DNA from: Atrina japonica | Lineage: Eukaryota; Mollusca; Bivalvia; Pterioida; Pinnidae | Assembly: GCA_030159075.1 (NCBI GenBank) | Contig: BROG01000537.1 | Location: 62,001 to 126,000 of the forward strand | Length of the DNA stretch: 64,000 nucleotides | Direction of reading: 5' to 3' | Part shown: positions 11,297-24,830 of the stretch, in pieces | Position numbering within the stretch: the first letter of the stretch is position 1 | Layout of the letters: each line of letters starts with the position of its first letter | Notes under the pieces: model-generated | Seen by the model: only the letters and a program-made list of their open reading frames with translations | Database searches by the model: none | What the model was told of the DNA's origin: nothing | Translations under genes and position numbers: made by a program

Positions 11297-11899
11297 TATT
11301 CTATGTAACAGATGATAGCTAAAAGCTTTGATATACTTAGCTTTCTTGTAAATAAAAAGCGCAAGAAGTATGCTAGTACCATACTTATATTGCTATGGTA
11401 TGCATAGACAACCCTTTTTTGCATTTAGATAATAAACCTATGAAGTATGCTAGTTTTAAAAGATATTGTGTGATTCCATAGTTATGTACCTTACTTTTTT
11501 ACTGTTCATACTTTTCAATATTTCACAGTAAATACTTTTAATAGTAACAAGAGCTAAGTTTTTACACTCATAGACATAGACTTTAAGTGTGTCCTCTGCT
11601 TCACTGTGACTTAGTTGTTTTTCACTTTTATAATCATTCAAGATCACAGATTATCTGCTGTATATCTTTAATTAGAGTATCCACAAAACTTTTAATCTTA
11701 CCGCTGTTTGGTTTGGAATTCTATTTCTATTTACATTTCATTTTTTTTGGGGGGGTGTCTGTTGTTTTTTATCATATGTTTGGTTGATTGATTTTATTTA
11801 ATGTTATATTTTCTTAAATGTATTGGGTTTTTAAATTCAGCTATATTTAGTAAATTTGTACTTTCAAATTTAATAACATGGACAAGATATATGTTTCAG
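11297..11899. other. intron sequence, nothing recognised
   Basis: AT-rich sequence up to the exon 7 acceptor; only short chance frames. Confidence 0.55.
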
Positions 11900-12001
11900 A
11901 CTGGTAATCAAGCTAGGTTTGATTTCCATGGTAACTTAGTTCCCCCAGACTTGGATATTCCAGTAAATGTTGGTCTTCACCATCATGGAGAGGAACCAGA
12001 G
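11900..12001 (+). CDS. RPAP1: RPAP1 exon 7, RPAP1_C core, first half
   Basis: The exon has 34 codons, phase 0 at both ends, acceptor gtttcag and donor gtaaag. It encodes QARFDFHGNLVPPDLDIP and then VGLHHHGEEPE, the diagnostic RPAP1_C signature (vertebrate QARFSLQGELLAPDVDLP and LGLHHHGEEAE). The domain continues in exon 8 after a 7.3-kb satellite-filled intron. Confidence 0.97.
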
Positions 12002-12509
12002 GTAAAGTAAAAAGACAAAATCATAATCTATAAAGAAAAATTATTTGACTAAGAAAATGAATATTGACATACTCTGTTTTTCAGTTTCCTATTTCAAATC
12101 ATTAGGAACAGGAAGTAATCCCTAGTCTACTAATGTTTTGATGATGTTTTGTGTCTTCTGGAATTGTGATAACAAAATAATTCAATATTTTCCTTGTGAA
12201 TTTTCAATCCACTGATTGGTTGTAACTACATGTATTGTAATTTGTATTGATAAATGCAAATATTCTTCATAGAAGTACTACTTTCATTCATTCAATAGTC
12301 CAGAGGACTGTGGATTGTTATTGTGTTCTTTCATGCTTCCGTTCTTTTCCATTTTATGTAAGCATATATAATTAGACAAATCAAATGCATGAACCAATGA
12401 CAAACCAGCTCTCATTAAACCTTTGCTCTTAGTCATTTATGAAAAAAGAACAGCCTAAAGATTTTGAAAATTGTTCTGTGCATAAATTTGACTTGTGAAA
12501 TCATTATAT
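12002..12509. other. intron sequence, nothing recognised
   Basis: Unique-looking AT-rich sequence between the exon 7 donor and the satellite. Confidence 0.55.
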
Positions 12510-13950
12510 ATTAAGTAATTGACGTAATACATTGTATATCATGAGTAATTGATGTAATATACTGCATATCATGAGTAACTTACACTTTGTACAATGTATA
12601 TAAGGTGTTACTGATGTAGTATATTGTATATCATGTGTTACTTACACTTTGTACAATGTATATAAGGTGTTGTAGTATAGTGTATATCATGAGTTACTTA
12701 CACTTTGTACAATGTATATAAGGTGTTGTAGTATAGTGTATATCATGAGTTACTTACACTTTGTACAATGTATATAAGGTGTTGTAGTATAGTGTATATC
12801 ATGAGTTACTTACACTTTGTACAATGTATATAAGGTGTAACTGATGTAGTATATTGTATATCATGTGTTACTTACACTTTGTACAATGTATATAAAGTGT
12901 TGTAGTATAGTGTATATCATGTGTTACTTACACTTTGTACAATGTATATAAAGTGTTGTAGTATAGTGTATATCATGAGTTACTTACACTTTGTACAATG
13001 TATATAAGGTGTTGTAGTATAGTGTATATCATGAGTTACTTACACTTTGTACAATGTATATAAAGTGTTGTAGTATAGTGTATATCATGAGTTACTTACA
13101 CTTTGTACAATGTATATAAGGTGTAACTGATATAGTATAGTGTATATCATGAGTTACTTACACTTTGTACAATGTATATAAGGTGTAACTGATGTATTAT
13201 ATTGTATATCATGAGTAACTTACATTTTGTACAATGTATATAAAGTGTAACTGATGTAATATACTGCATATTATGAGTAACTTACACTTTGTACAATGTA
13301 TATAAGGTGTTGTAGTATATTGTATATCATGAGTAACTTACATTTTGTACAATGTATATAAAGTGTAACTGATGTAATATACTGCATATTATGAGTAACT
13401 TACACTTTGTACAATGTATATAAGGTGTAACTGATGTTGTATATTGTATATCATGAGTAACTTATGCTTTGTACAATGTATATAAGGTGTAACTGATGTT
13501 GTATAGTGTATATCATGAGTAACTTACATTTTGTACAATGTATATAAAGTGTAACTGATGTAATATACTGCATATTATGAGTAACTTACACTTTGTACAA
13601 TGTATATAAGGTGTAACTGATGTTGTATATTGTATATCATGAGTAACTTATGCTTTGTACAATGTATATAAGGTGTAACTGATGTTGTATAGTGTATATC
13701 ATGAGTAACTTACATTTTGTACAATGTATATAAAGTGTAACTGATGTAATATACTGCATATTATGAGTAACTTACACTTTGTACAATGTATATAAGGTGT
13801 AACTGATGTTGTATATTGTATATCATGAGTAACTTACGTTTTGTACAATGTATATAAGGTGTAACTGATGTTGTATAGTGTATATCACTGAGTAACTGAT
13901 GTAATACATTGTATATCAGGATCAAATGACCTGTTGTACAATGTATATTT
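12510..13950. repeat. 56-62-bp tandem array (cacttTGTACAatgtatata)
   Basis: The core unit is 56 bp (for example starts at 12664 and 12720) and contains 'gtatatcatgagttactta' and 'cactttgtacaatgtatata'. A longer variant with 'aactgatgtaatatactg' alternates in the 3' half, giving a higher-order pattern. The motif 'tatatcatgagtaactga' is shared with the 32-bp array that starts at 15715. Confidence 0.93.
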
Positions 13951-13958
13951 AGTCTGAT

Positions 13959-14374
13959 TAAAAACCGATCTCTCACTGCTCCTTTTTTCTAATATGTCGC
14001 TTGGAGGATCTAATGCAATCTGCTATGAGGTCACGTGCTGGTGATTATAATATTTAACCAATGAAAATGGGACTTATAAAATTGAATGGCAAAGAGATAT
14101 ATTTTATTTTATAAAAAGGAAACCGTCAGTCCACAAAAGCCCATTGGAATATATTTTGGGATTTGAATCTATCCCACATTATGAAAATAATTCTGTATTT
14201 CCAGATTTTGTGCTCAGTGTTGTTTATAAAGTTAAAAATGTTTTCATTTCTTTGCCATTATATCACTTACAAGACTGTGTAAGTCACTTGTTCATTGGTG
14301 GACCCCCTAGCGGATTGCATTAAAACCTATATGTGATATATCAGAAAACAGGAGTGATCAGAGATTGGTTTTTA
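13959..14374. mobile_element. ~415-bp MITE with long terminal inverted repeats
   Basis: The left end 'taaaaaccgatctctcactg' and right end 'gatcagagattggttttta' are inverted copies. Similarity extends about 80 bp inward, including 'ctaatgcaatctgct' against 'agcggattgcattaa'. It encodes nothing. A TA target is possible but not proven. Confidence 0.8.
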
Positions 14375-15712
<1,338 letters not shown>

Positions 15713-15714
15713 AA

Positions 15715-18700
15715 TTAGATTGAATGTATATCATGAGTAAATGACATGTTATACAATGTATATCAGGAGTAACTGACATGTTATACTATATATATCATGA
15801 GTAACTGCCATGGAATACTATGTATATCATGAGTAACTCACATGTTATACTATGTATATCATGAGTAACTGACATGGAATACTATGTATATCATGAGTAA
15901 CTCACATGTTATACTATGTATATCATGAGTAACTGACATGTTGCACAGTGTATATCATGAGTAACTGCCATGTAATACTATATATATCATCAGTAACTGA
16001 CATGTTATACTATGTATATCATCAGTAACTGCCATGTAATACTATGTATATCATCAGTAACTGCCATGTAATACTATGTATATCATGAGTAACTGCCACA
16101 TACTATGCACAGTGTATACTCATGTAATACTATTTATATCATCAGTAACTGACATGTTATACTATGTATATCATGAGTAACTGCCATGTAATACAATGTT
16201 TATCATGAGTAACTGCCATGTTATACTATGTATATCATCAGTAACTACCATGGAATACTATGTATATCATCAATAACTGCCATGTTATACTATGTATATC
16301 ATGAGTAACTGCCATGTAATACTATGTATATCATCACTAACTGCCATGTAATACTATGTATATCATGAGTAACTGACATGTTATACTTTGTATATCATGA
16401 GACTGAATACTATGTATATCATCAGTAACTGACATGTTATACTATGTATATCATCAGTAACTGACATGTTATACTATGTATATCATCAGTAACTGCCATG
16501 TAATACTATGTAATCATCAGTAACTGACATCGTCAGTAACTGACATGTTGTACTATGTATATCATCAGTATGACATGTTATACTATGTATATCATCAGTA
16601 ACTGACATGTTGTACTATGTATATCATCAGTAACTGACATATTATACTATGTATATTGTCAGTAACTGACATGTTATACTATGTATATCATGAGTAACTG
16701 CCATGTAATACTATGTATATCATGAGTAACTGCCATGTTATACTATGTATATCATGAGAAACTGCCATGTAATACAGTAACTGACATGACTATGTATCAT
16801 CAGTAACTATGTACTATGTATATCATCAGTAACTGACTGCCATGTATCATCAGTAACTGACATGTATATGTATATCATGAGTAACTGCCATGTTATACTA
16901 TGTATATCATCAGTAACTGCCATGTAATACTATGTATATCATCAGTAACTGCCATGTTATACTATGTATATCATGAGTAACTGCCATGTAATACTATGTA
17001 TATCATCAGTAACTGCCATGTAATACTATGTATATCATCATAATGATTATACTATGTATATCATCAGTAACTGACATGTTGTACTATGTATATCATCAGT
17101 AACTGCCATGTAATACTATGTATATCATCAGTAACTGACATGTTATACTATGTATATCATCAGTAACTGACATGTAATACTATGTATATCATGAGTAACT
17201 GCCATGTAATACTATGTATATCATGAGTAACTGCCATGTTATACTATGTATATCATGAGAAACTGCCATGTAATACTATTTATATCATCAGTAACTGACA
17301 TGTTATACTATGTATATCATGAGTAACTGCCATGTAATACTATGTTTATCATGAGTAACTGCCATGTTATACTATGATCAGTAACTACCATGTTGTACTA
17401 TGTATATCATCAGTAACTGCCATGTTATACTATGTATATCATCAGTAACTGACATGTAATACTATGTATATCATCAGTAACTGCCATGTAATACTATGTA
17501 TATCATGAGTAACTGACATGTTATACTATGTATATCATCAGTAACTGACATGTAATACTATGTATATCATCAGTAACTGACATGTTATACTATGTATATC
17601 ATCAGTAACTGCCATGTAATACTATGTATATCATCAGTAACTGACATGTTATACTATGTTATTTGTCAGTAACTATGTGTATATCATCAGTAACTGACAT
17701 GTTATACTATGTATATACTGACATGTACTATGTATACTATCATCAGAGACATATTATACTATGTATATTGTCAGTAACTGTGTTATACTATGTATATCAT
17801 CATGACATGTTATACTATGTGTGATCATCAGTAACTGCCATATAATACTGTGTGTATCATCAGTAACTGACATGTTATACTATGTATATCATCAGTAACT
17901 GACATGTTGTACTATGTATATCATCAGTAACTGCCATGTAATACTATGTATATCATCAGTAACTGACATGTTATACTATGTATATCAGTAACTGACATGT
18001 TGTACTATGTATATCATCAGTAACTGCCATGTAATACTATGTATATCATCAGTAACTGACATGTTATACTATGTATATCGTCAGTAACTGACATGTTGTA
18101 CTATGTATATCATCAGTAACTGACATGTTATACTATGTATATCATCAGTAACTGACATGTTGTACTATGTATATCATCAGTAACTGACATATTATACTAT
18201 GTATATTGTCAGTAACTGACATGTTATACTATGTATATCATCAGTAACTGACATGTTATACTATGTGTATATCATCAGTAACTGCCATGTAATACTGTGT
18301 ATATCATCAGTAACTGACATGTTATACTATGTATATCATCAGTAACTGCCATGTAATACTATGTATATCATGAGTAACTGCCATGTAATACTATGTATAT
18401 CATCAGTACTGCCATGTTATACTATGTATATCATGAGAAACTGCCATGTAATACTATTTATATCATGAGTAACTGACATGTTATACTATGTATATCATGA
18501 GTAACTGCCATGTATGTATATCATCAGTAACTGACATGTTATACTATGTATATCATCAGTAGCTACCATGGAATACTATGTATATCATCAGTAACTGCCA
18601 TGTTATACTATGTTATCATGGGTAACTGCTATGTCAGTAACAGACTTTATACATCATCATGAGTAACTGCCATGTAATACTATGTATATCATCAGTAACT

Positions 18701-19240
18701 GACATGTTGTACTATGTATATCATGAGTAACTGCCATGTAATACTATGTATATCATCAGTAACTGACATGTTATACTATGTATATCATCAGTAACTGACA
18801 TGTTATACTATGTATATCATCAGTAACTGACATGTAATACTATGTATATCATCAGTAACTGACATGTATGTATATCATCAGTTACTGTAACTATGTACAT
18901 CATTGTAACTGACATGTTATACTATGTATATCATCAGTAACTGAGATGTAATACTGTGTTTATCATCAGTAACTGACATGTTATACTATGTATATCATCA
19001 GTACTGACATGTTGTACTATGTATATCATCAGTAACTGACATGTTATATTATGTATGTCATCAGTAACTGACATGTTATACTATGTATATCGTCAGTAAC
19101 TGACATGTTGTACTATGTATATCATCAGTAACTGACATGTTGTACTATGTATATCATCAGTAACTGACATACTGTACAATATATACCATCAGTAACTGAC
19201 ATGTTGTAAAGTGTATATCAGGAGTAGTTGTTGTGATAAA
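15715..19240. repeat. 3.5-kb array of 32-bp units (tatatcatcagtaactgaca)
   Basis: About 110 copies of a 32-bp unit, 'tatatcatcagtaactgaca' plus 'tgttatactatg'. Variants have catgag for catcag, gccatg for gacatg and taatac for ttatac. Truncated units cluster at 16.78-16.87 kb and 17.66-17.83 kb. The array ends about 95 bp before exon 8. Confidence 0.96.
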
Positions 19241-19334
19241 GAGTATATCATTATTAATCAACATATATTTCCTGATCAATTGATATATGATAAAATATCT
19301 TTTCAAGTGTAATTGACATCATGCATTTTTATAG

Positions 19335-19436
19335 CGAGCTGGCTACACTCTAGAAGAGTTGTTTCATTTATCAAGAAGTAGTAACATTCAGCAGAGAATT
19401 CTGGCATTGAAAACAGTAGGAAACATAGTTCAAAAG
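19335..19436 (+). CDS. RPAP1: RPAP1 exon 8, RPAP1_C core, second half
   Basis: The exon has 34 codons, phase 0 at both ends, acceptor ttatag and donor gtgaag. It reads RAGYTLEELFHLSRSSNIQQ and then RILALKTVGNIVQK, matching vertebrate [20 protein letters not shown] and RALALHVLAQV. It starts the helical-repeat part of the protein. It lies about 95 bp after one satellite array and about 85 bp before another. Confidence 0.97.
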
Positions 19437-19519
19437 GTGAAGATTTTTTTGTTTTATAAGAAACTGAAATAAGTATAATTGACAAATTGTTATCCTAATT
19501 CCTTCTCTATACTCAAAGA

Positions 19520-20155
19520 TAAGCTTAGTCATCCAGGTGATCTATTATCCAGGTGATCTATTATCCAGGTGATCTATCATCCAGGTCATTTATTATCCAG
19601 GTCATCTATTATCCAGGTTATCTATTATCCAGGTCATGTATTATCCAGACCATCTATCATCCAGGTCATCTATTATCCAGGTCATTTTTTATCTAGGTCA
19701 TCTGTCATCCAGGTTATCTATCATCCAGGTCATCTATTATCCAGGTCATCTATCATCCTGGTCATCTATTATCCAGGTCATCTATCATCCTGGTCATCTA
19801 TTATCCAGGTCATCTATTATCCAGGTCATCTATCATCCAGGTCATCTATTATCCAGGTCATGTATTATCCAGGTCATGTATTATCCCATTCATCTATCAT
19901 CAAGGTCATCTATTATCCAGGTCATTTTTTATCCAGGTCATCTGTCATCCAGGTCATCAATTATCCAGGTAATCTCTCTTCCAGGTCACCTTTTATCCAG
20001 GTCATCTATCATCCTGGTCATCTATTATCCAGGTCATCTATCATCCAGGTTATCTATCATCCAGGTCATCTATCACCCAGGTCATCTATCATCCAGGTTA
20101 TCTATTATCCAGGTCATCTATCATCCAGGTCATCTATTATCCAGGTCATCTATTT
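19520..20155. repeat. 15-bp tandem array (ccaggtcatctatta)
   Basis: About 42 copies, with a 30-bp alternation of 'ccaggtcatctattat' and 'ccaggtcatctatcat'. Since 15 is divisible by 3, two frames are open for 170-220 codons; these are artefacts of the repeat, not genes. It begins about 85 bp after the exon 8 donor. Confidence 0.95.
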
Positions 20156-20159
20156 GATG

Positions 20160-20600
20160 TTGTTTGTTGGTTATCTGCATTTCTGTGTTAATACTGGAAC
20201 ATTTTCAACTTCTCAGAAACATTTAAAATGTTGATTTTCTCTACAGGGCAAGGGGAATAAAATGACCCATGTTTCTTTGGGATATGTTGAACAGGGCCAA
20301 AACATTTCAAAAAGAGGATGCAATCTCTTAATGAGCAAGGAGGTCTGAGGGCTAAAATCAGAATCATGAATATAAATCATACAATGTGAATAGAACAATT
20401 TTTAGACATATTCTGTATTTCTAGACAATTAGAAAACAACCCCCTAAGCTTGTAGAAAAATTGTTAGAAAGATAACCCTAGGATCTGAGGGTTATAATCT
20501 TAATATGTCTGAGGTTTATAATAATGGCTTAATAATGGCTGTATTGGCCTTAGGCAATTATACACTTGAAAATATACTTATACACTCGATATTATACTTG
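20160..20600. other. intron sequence, nothing recognised
   Basis: Unique-looking sequence up to the exon 9 acceptor. Confidence 0.5.
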
Positions 20601-20607
20601 TTTACAG

Positions 20608-20775
20608 GCAAGAACTGGTGACTTAGAACAACTGATTCAGACTCCAATTTTACCTGCTGTACTTGATGCTGGTATCATGTTTCTTCTCCGTTGGGCTCTT
20701 GATGATTCAGTTGATTCTGTTGTCATGGCAGCTATTTCCGCAATTCACTCGTTACTTGTCAGTGAATCCGATGAG
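20608..20775 (+). CDS. RPAP1: RPAP1 exon 9 (56 codons, helical region)
   Basis: The acceptor is tttacag and the donor gtaagt, phase 0 at both ends. LPAVLDAGIMFLLRWALDDS and then VDSVVMAAISAIHSLLVSESDE follow the vertebrate LSLLLDAGFLFLLRFSLDDR and GVIATAIRALRALLVAPGDE. It encodes HEAT/ARM-like amphipathic helices. The reading frame continues past the donor for about 70 bases before a stop, so only the splice signal sets the end. Confidence 0.96.
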
Positions 20776-20944
20776 GTAAGTTCTTTCATCTTACATGGTA
20801 AAGAGTGTTCTCCTCATGAATTAATGATGAAATTTCTTTCAAATTGATATTTTTGTTAAATCAATATTTACAATGTTTGCACAAAAAAAAATGAAATTAT
20901 GTTTATAAACGAGCCTTTAGTGGGTGCTTCAAATTACATAGGAT

Positions 20945-21895
20945 ATGGTTTTTATGGCTTTGAGCCTTTTAATGCAAAATGGTGTATAGGGATCATACAG
21001 ATTCCAACAACTCAGTTTGTCTTAAGTTGCAAAACAATGTAGTATGCTAAAACTAAAGTTTTCATCAAAGATATTCAGTATGTGCTCTTTCTATTTATAC
21101 ATTTTTTATAACTTCTACCATGATAGTAATCGTAGGAAAATTAAAATGTATTGATAATTTTGATAAAGGAATTAATATACTAGGCTAACTGTTCATTTAC
21201 ACGCATTAGGATCTACTTCTAACACTCGCATAAATACAGAGATTTGTTGTATAGCCAAGACCAAGAGCTAGACAACGTCACCACTGTTTTGGAGTATGTG
21301 GCCATGAGTTTCGTATACATGCACATGTCAAATAATTTTATACTCACTATCTCCTTCACAGGTTTAACGACAACTTTTATCATTTTATTACATATTTCGG
21401 AAGAGCAAGTGGAATCTGAAACCTAGTTAATGATAATTTGACATGCAATTGATAACGATTTAAGCAGCTCGATGTTGTTGACATAACATTATCAACATGT
21501 GGTGAAGTTTTCTGACTTATTAAATGATTATCAAAAATTAATTACCATTTAAGGATGTCCATTAGGGTATCAGAAGAGATAGTATGCTTTATCAGTAATG
21601 ACAAGTAACAGTTAACGTGTATAGCAAGTCTTGAGTATATTCACAATGGCTATTATATAGCAGAGCGGCTGATGCTGTAAAACAAAGTTGATTGAATATT
21701 GTTGTGATCAATGTGTTAGCACCCCTGTACTATTTAAAACTAGAAGTTTATTAGCTACAGATGTGAATCTGCCTAAATTTACTAGATTGTTAGATTTTCT
21801 AGGCATACCCACATCAAACAGGCTTTGTAATTTTTCAAGTGCTCAATGTCATCATGGACATTCAAGCCTTTGGTTTTCTTTTTGCAAAACTGATT
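20945..21895. mobile_element. unclassified dispersed element, copy B, with ORF remnant
   Basis: Matches copy A (14375-15712) in order. A frame at 21688-21897 reads LLATDVNLPKFTRLLDFLGI, which looks like coding sequence of a transposon; the same stretch is broken in copy A (gctacagatacaagtta). I cannot name the class. Confidence 0.65.
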
Positions 21896-22085
21896 GACAT
21901 TTTGTATACAAAGATAATAAGAAAGTAAGGTAATATCTTAGGATCACTGAAAAAGTTTTAAGATCATTGGGTCAAAGGTTAAGGTCACAGACACCTAGGT
22001 GAGCAGAAAATATCAGTTGCATAATTTACCATATTGCCAAGTGATCACCTTAAGCTCCATTGAACCTTTTGTTTCTTGATTACAT
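21896..22085. repeat. 3' fragment of the aggtcacctgagcc-family repeat
   Basis: It contains 'gggtcaaaggttaaggtcac', 'acctaggtgagcag' and 'ctccattgaaccttttgttt', the usual right end of the family. It sits directly after element copy B. Confidence 0.65.
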
Positions 22086-22316
22086 CACCATCTTGTAGAT
22101 TTTAAAAGAGATTTCCTTGACTAGCATTAGAGTATCTAGAAGCAAGAACTGGAATATTAAGACTTTGCAGTAGCCTATATTAAACTATAATCACACTTTC
22201 AATATAATATAAAAATGTTGTTAAAATAACATCAACAAATAACATGTAATATTCTTCTACACAACATTTTTTATATTTGAATGAGCAGTTATTTAATTTG
22301 ATCCGTATTCCCACAG

Positions 22317-22469
22317 ATGGCGCTTGAGAGAACATTTTCATGGTTTCAAGGTCACTTGAGTCCTTCCCACAAACCTGCATATGTTGAAGATATTGGAGAT
22401 TCTAATGAAGATGATGATGACAAGCCCCAGGACACAGATGCTGATGTGTTAAAAAGAGATCTTGTTCTG
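22317..22469 (+). CDS. RPAP1: RPAP1 exon 10 (51 codons, acidic loop)
   Basis: The acceptor is cccacag and the donor gtttgt, phase 0. It begins with an in-frame ATG that is internal to the protein and not a start codon. TFSWFQGHLSP matches vertebrate TFSWYHGALT, and an acidic loop EDIGDSNEDDDDK corresponds to the vertebrate acidic stretch. It ends LKRDLVL and joins exon 11 so that LKRDLVLCLVTRMNFLPRLK aligns without gaps to the vertebrate segment. Confidence 0.95.
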
Positions 22470-23050
22470 GTTTGTTTTGCTATCTGTGTTTATAGATATC
22501 TACATTATTATATATGTTGCTGCAGCACTTAACCCTTGATTTTTAAAACCATGCCTCTAATTTCCCCAGAAATCAGTTTTTGATATGCAATTTCTTATAC
22601 TAAAGGAATATCCCTGTGTTGGTGCATAATCGTGTTGCAGAAACATTTCAACAATGGACATGAAGTATTAGAATTACTATCAATCTGACATTTAAAGTGA
22701 TTTTTAGTTGACCTTGTTGTAATATCACTGACATTTGCACTGTGTAGTTAATGCCATTACTAATTATGCCCCACCATGAAATTTGCATATAGTCTTACCC
22801 ATGTCTGTCCATTCTTCTCTCACACTCTGGTGTTCACTCATTTTGTCTGTAACTGATCCATGTATTAAAGTTGTATCATAAGAAGTCATAGATCAATTTG
22901 ATATTAGGGTAAGTTTGAATGATCTTTAGCAGAGTTTTGGTCTCTGACATAATGTTGCTTGTGAGGCAATTGTGTCATTATGACATATTCTTGTACTGTT
23001 TACAGTTTTACAGTGTATAGGCACTGAATAGTTTATAATACTGTTTTAAT
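22470..23050. other. intron sequence, nothing recognised
   Basis: No repeat or exon recognised in this stretch after exon 10. Confidence 0.5.
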
Positions 23051-23054
23051 ACAG

Positions 23055-24290
23055 TTATTATGCTGTTTAGGGGAGAGAGGTTCTGTGGCTGAATGGTTTG
23101 CTCATATTGGTTTTTACCAAGTTGTATTGTTCAGCCAGATTGTTGTGGATCCAGGGTTGGGCAGAAGGTACCCCTCTTTGAAAATTTTCTTCTCCAGAAC
23201 CACTGCATAAATTGGAAAACAGATTGTTTCTGAGTGATCTACATGGACATGTGCTTCAAATTTGTATTTTTAGTAGAAATCAGAGTATTAATTTTTAACT
23301 CTTTTTGAGGTTTTTCTGACTTTGTCATTTTCATTTATTTTGTGTATACATATAATTTCTTTGATTATCTCCCTTTCTATTCAATACAGTAATCGGGCAT
23401 GTATAATCTGCTCTCTTTTCACTCTAAAATTCATCTCAGGGATTGGGATAATACAGTACAACAGGTTCATGGAGCCTTTTTTCCACAGCACTAGGTCTAT
23501 GTAGGAAATTTGGTGTTTTATGGTAAACCAGACAAAGTTATTGAATTCATCATCATTTTCTGTATGCATGCAATGTGTTTATTTATCTACATGGACAGTG
23601 AATAAATGTTAGATAAATTAATCATGTTTTCAGTGTGTATGTATTTCAGTTTACAAATAGCATAAAAAGTTGCAAAGAGTCACGATCTTGGTTGGTGAGT
23701 GACACTTTCCAATTGCCGATTGGTAATCAGGCATGACTTTAATCATAAAATATCCATAGGAAACAGAATAGTACAGTACCTGTTTGTGATGTTAACCTTC
23801 CTCGTAGAGTTTTATGTTAATATTGAAAATATGAACAATCTCAACTCGAATTCTAATGATTATTTCGCGCTTGTAAATGACAAAGTAAACATCCATATTG
23901 TAACTGTACATGAGGATGTTCGCATTTATTTTAAATCATTACTTTATCATATTTTCTCTTAATATTTACCAAATATCTTTCCATTTCTGTCAAATAACGA
24001 TCTAGGGAGTGACATTTAAAACAAAAAACGGGTGTGATACTGCCCTTTTATACAACGATTTTCAGTCATACTAATGTCCCAGTAATTAGGTCTAATCACA
24101 CAAACTCCTTTTTTTCTCCGAAATCTGATGCTGAAAAGGGATGTAGAAAATACATAAATGTGGATTATATATGCCTGATTAGGGTATGATGCATTTATTT
24201 TATGTGCTTTACCTGTATTTAGGTGTAGATTTGTTTTTGTGCATGAAATTTGCTGAAATCTTATTTTTAGAAATTTTTTTAACTTTCATA
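23055..24290. repeat. agctcacctg-family repeat, split by a TIR element
   Basis: 'ccagaaccactgcataaatt', 'gagtgatctacatggacatg' and 'atgcatttattttatgtgct' match the internal units at 1.1-2.2 kb. The copy is interrupted at 23385 by the element 23387-24184. Confidence 0.78.
23387..24184. mobile_element. 798-bp TIR element with TA target duplication
   Basis: Ends are 'cagtaatcgggcatgtataa' (left) and 'ttatatatgcctgattaggg' (right), inverted with a few mismatches. TA flanks both sides (23385-23386, 24185-24186). Removing it restores 'tattcaatatgatgcattta' in the host repeat, as in intact copies (tattcattatgatgcattca). It has no transposase, so it is non-autonomous. Confidence 0.87.
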
Positions 24291-24296
24291 CCTTGA

Positions 24297-24830
24297 AATA
24301 AAATTCAGGGGTATATAGCTGTCAAGCAAGTTGTCTGTCCTTCTGTCTCATTTCTGGACCATAACTTTAGATTTCCTGATGCTAGGGAGCTGAGTTCTGG
24401 TATACAAGTTCCTCTGCAGGGTACTAAGAAACCTATTGATTTTTGGACAGGTCCATCAATGGCCAATTTTACAGATGCGTTAGATAGATTTTATTTATGC
24501 TTTCTCGTTTCCGGACCATAACTTCAGATTGGATGATTCTAGGAAGCTGAATTTTGGTATATAAGTTCCTGTGCAGGGTACTAAGATACTATTGATTTTG
24601 AGTCAGGTCCATTAAAGGTCAAAGTCACAATTGCGTTGAACCATAACTTCAGATATTATAGTGTGCTGATTTTTGGTATACAAGTTCCTCTGCAGGGTAC
24701 AAACAATCCTATTGAATTAGTGTCAGGTCCACCAAAGGCCATGATCACAGTTGTTATAGGTAAATGATCTTAATGCTTTCTCGTTATTGCATGAGAAGGA
24801 AGGAAGCTCATTTTTGGTATATCATTTATA
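24297..24830. repeat. three units of ~150 bp (ggaccataacttcagatt)
   Basis: Each unit has 'accataacttcagatt', 'tttggtatacaagttcct', 'ctgcagggtac' and 'aggtccatcaa'. A tandem segment of a dispersed repeat; non-coding. Confidence 0.78.

Noticed and set aside
15715..19240. CRISPR-like array
   Set aside because: Units are contiguous with no unique spacers; a eukaryotic intronic satellite.
19569..20234. 221-codon open frame
   Set aside because: It is the 15-bp minisatellite read in a frame that the period keeps open; a second register is equally open. No gene.
22317..22532. Independent gene starting at the ATG of 22317
   Set aside because: The ATG is the first codon of internal RPAP1 exon 10; homology continues across the upstream junction.
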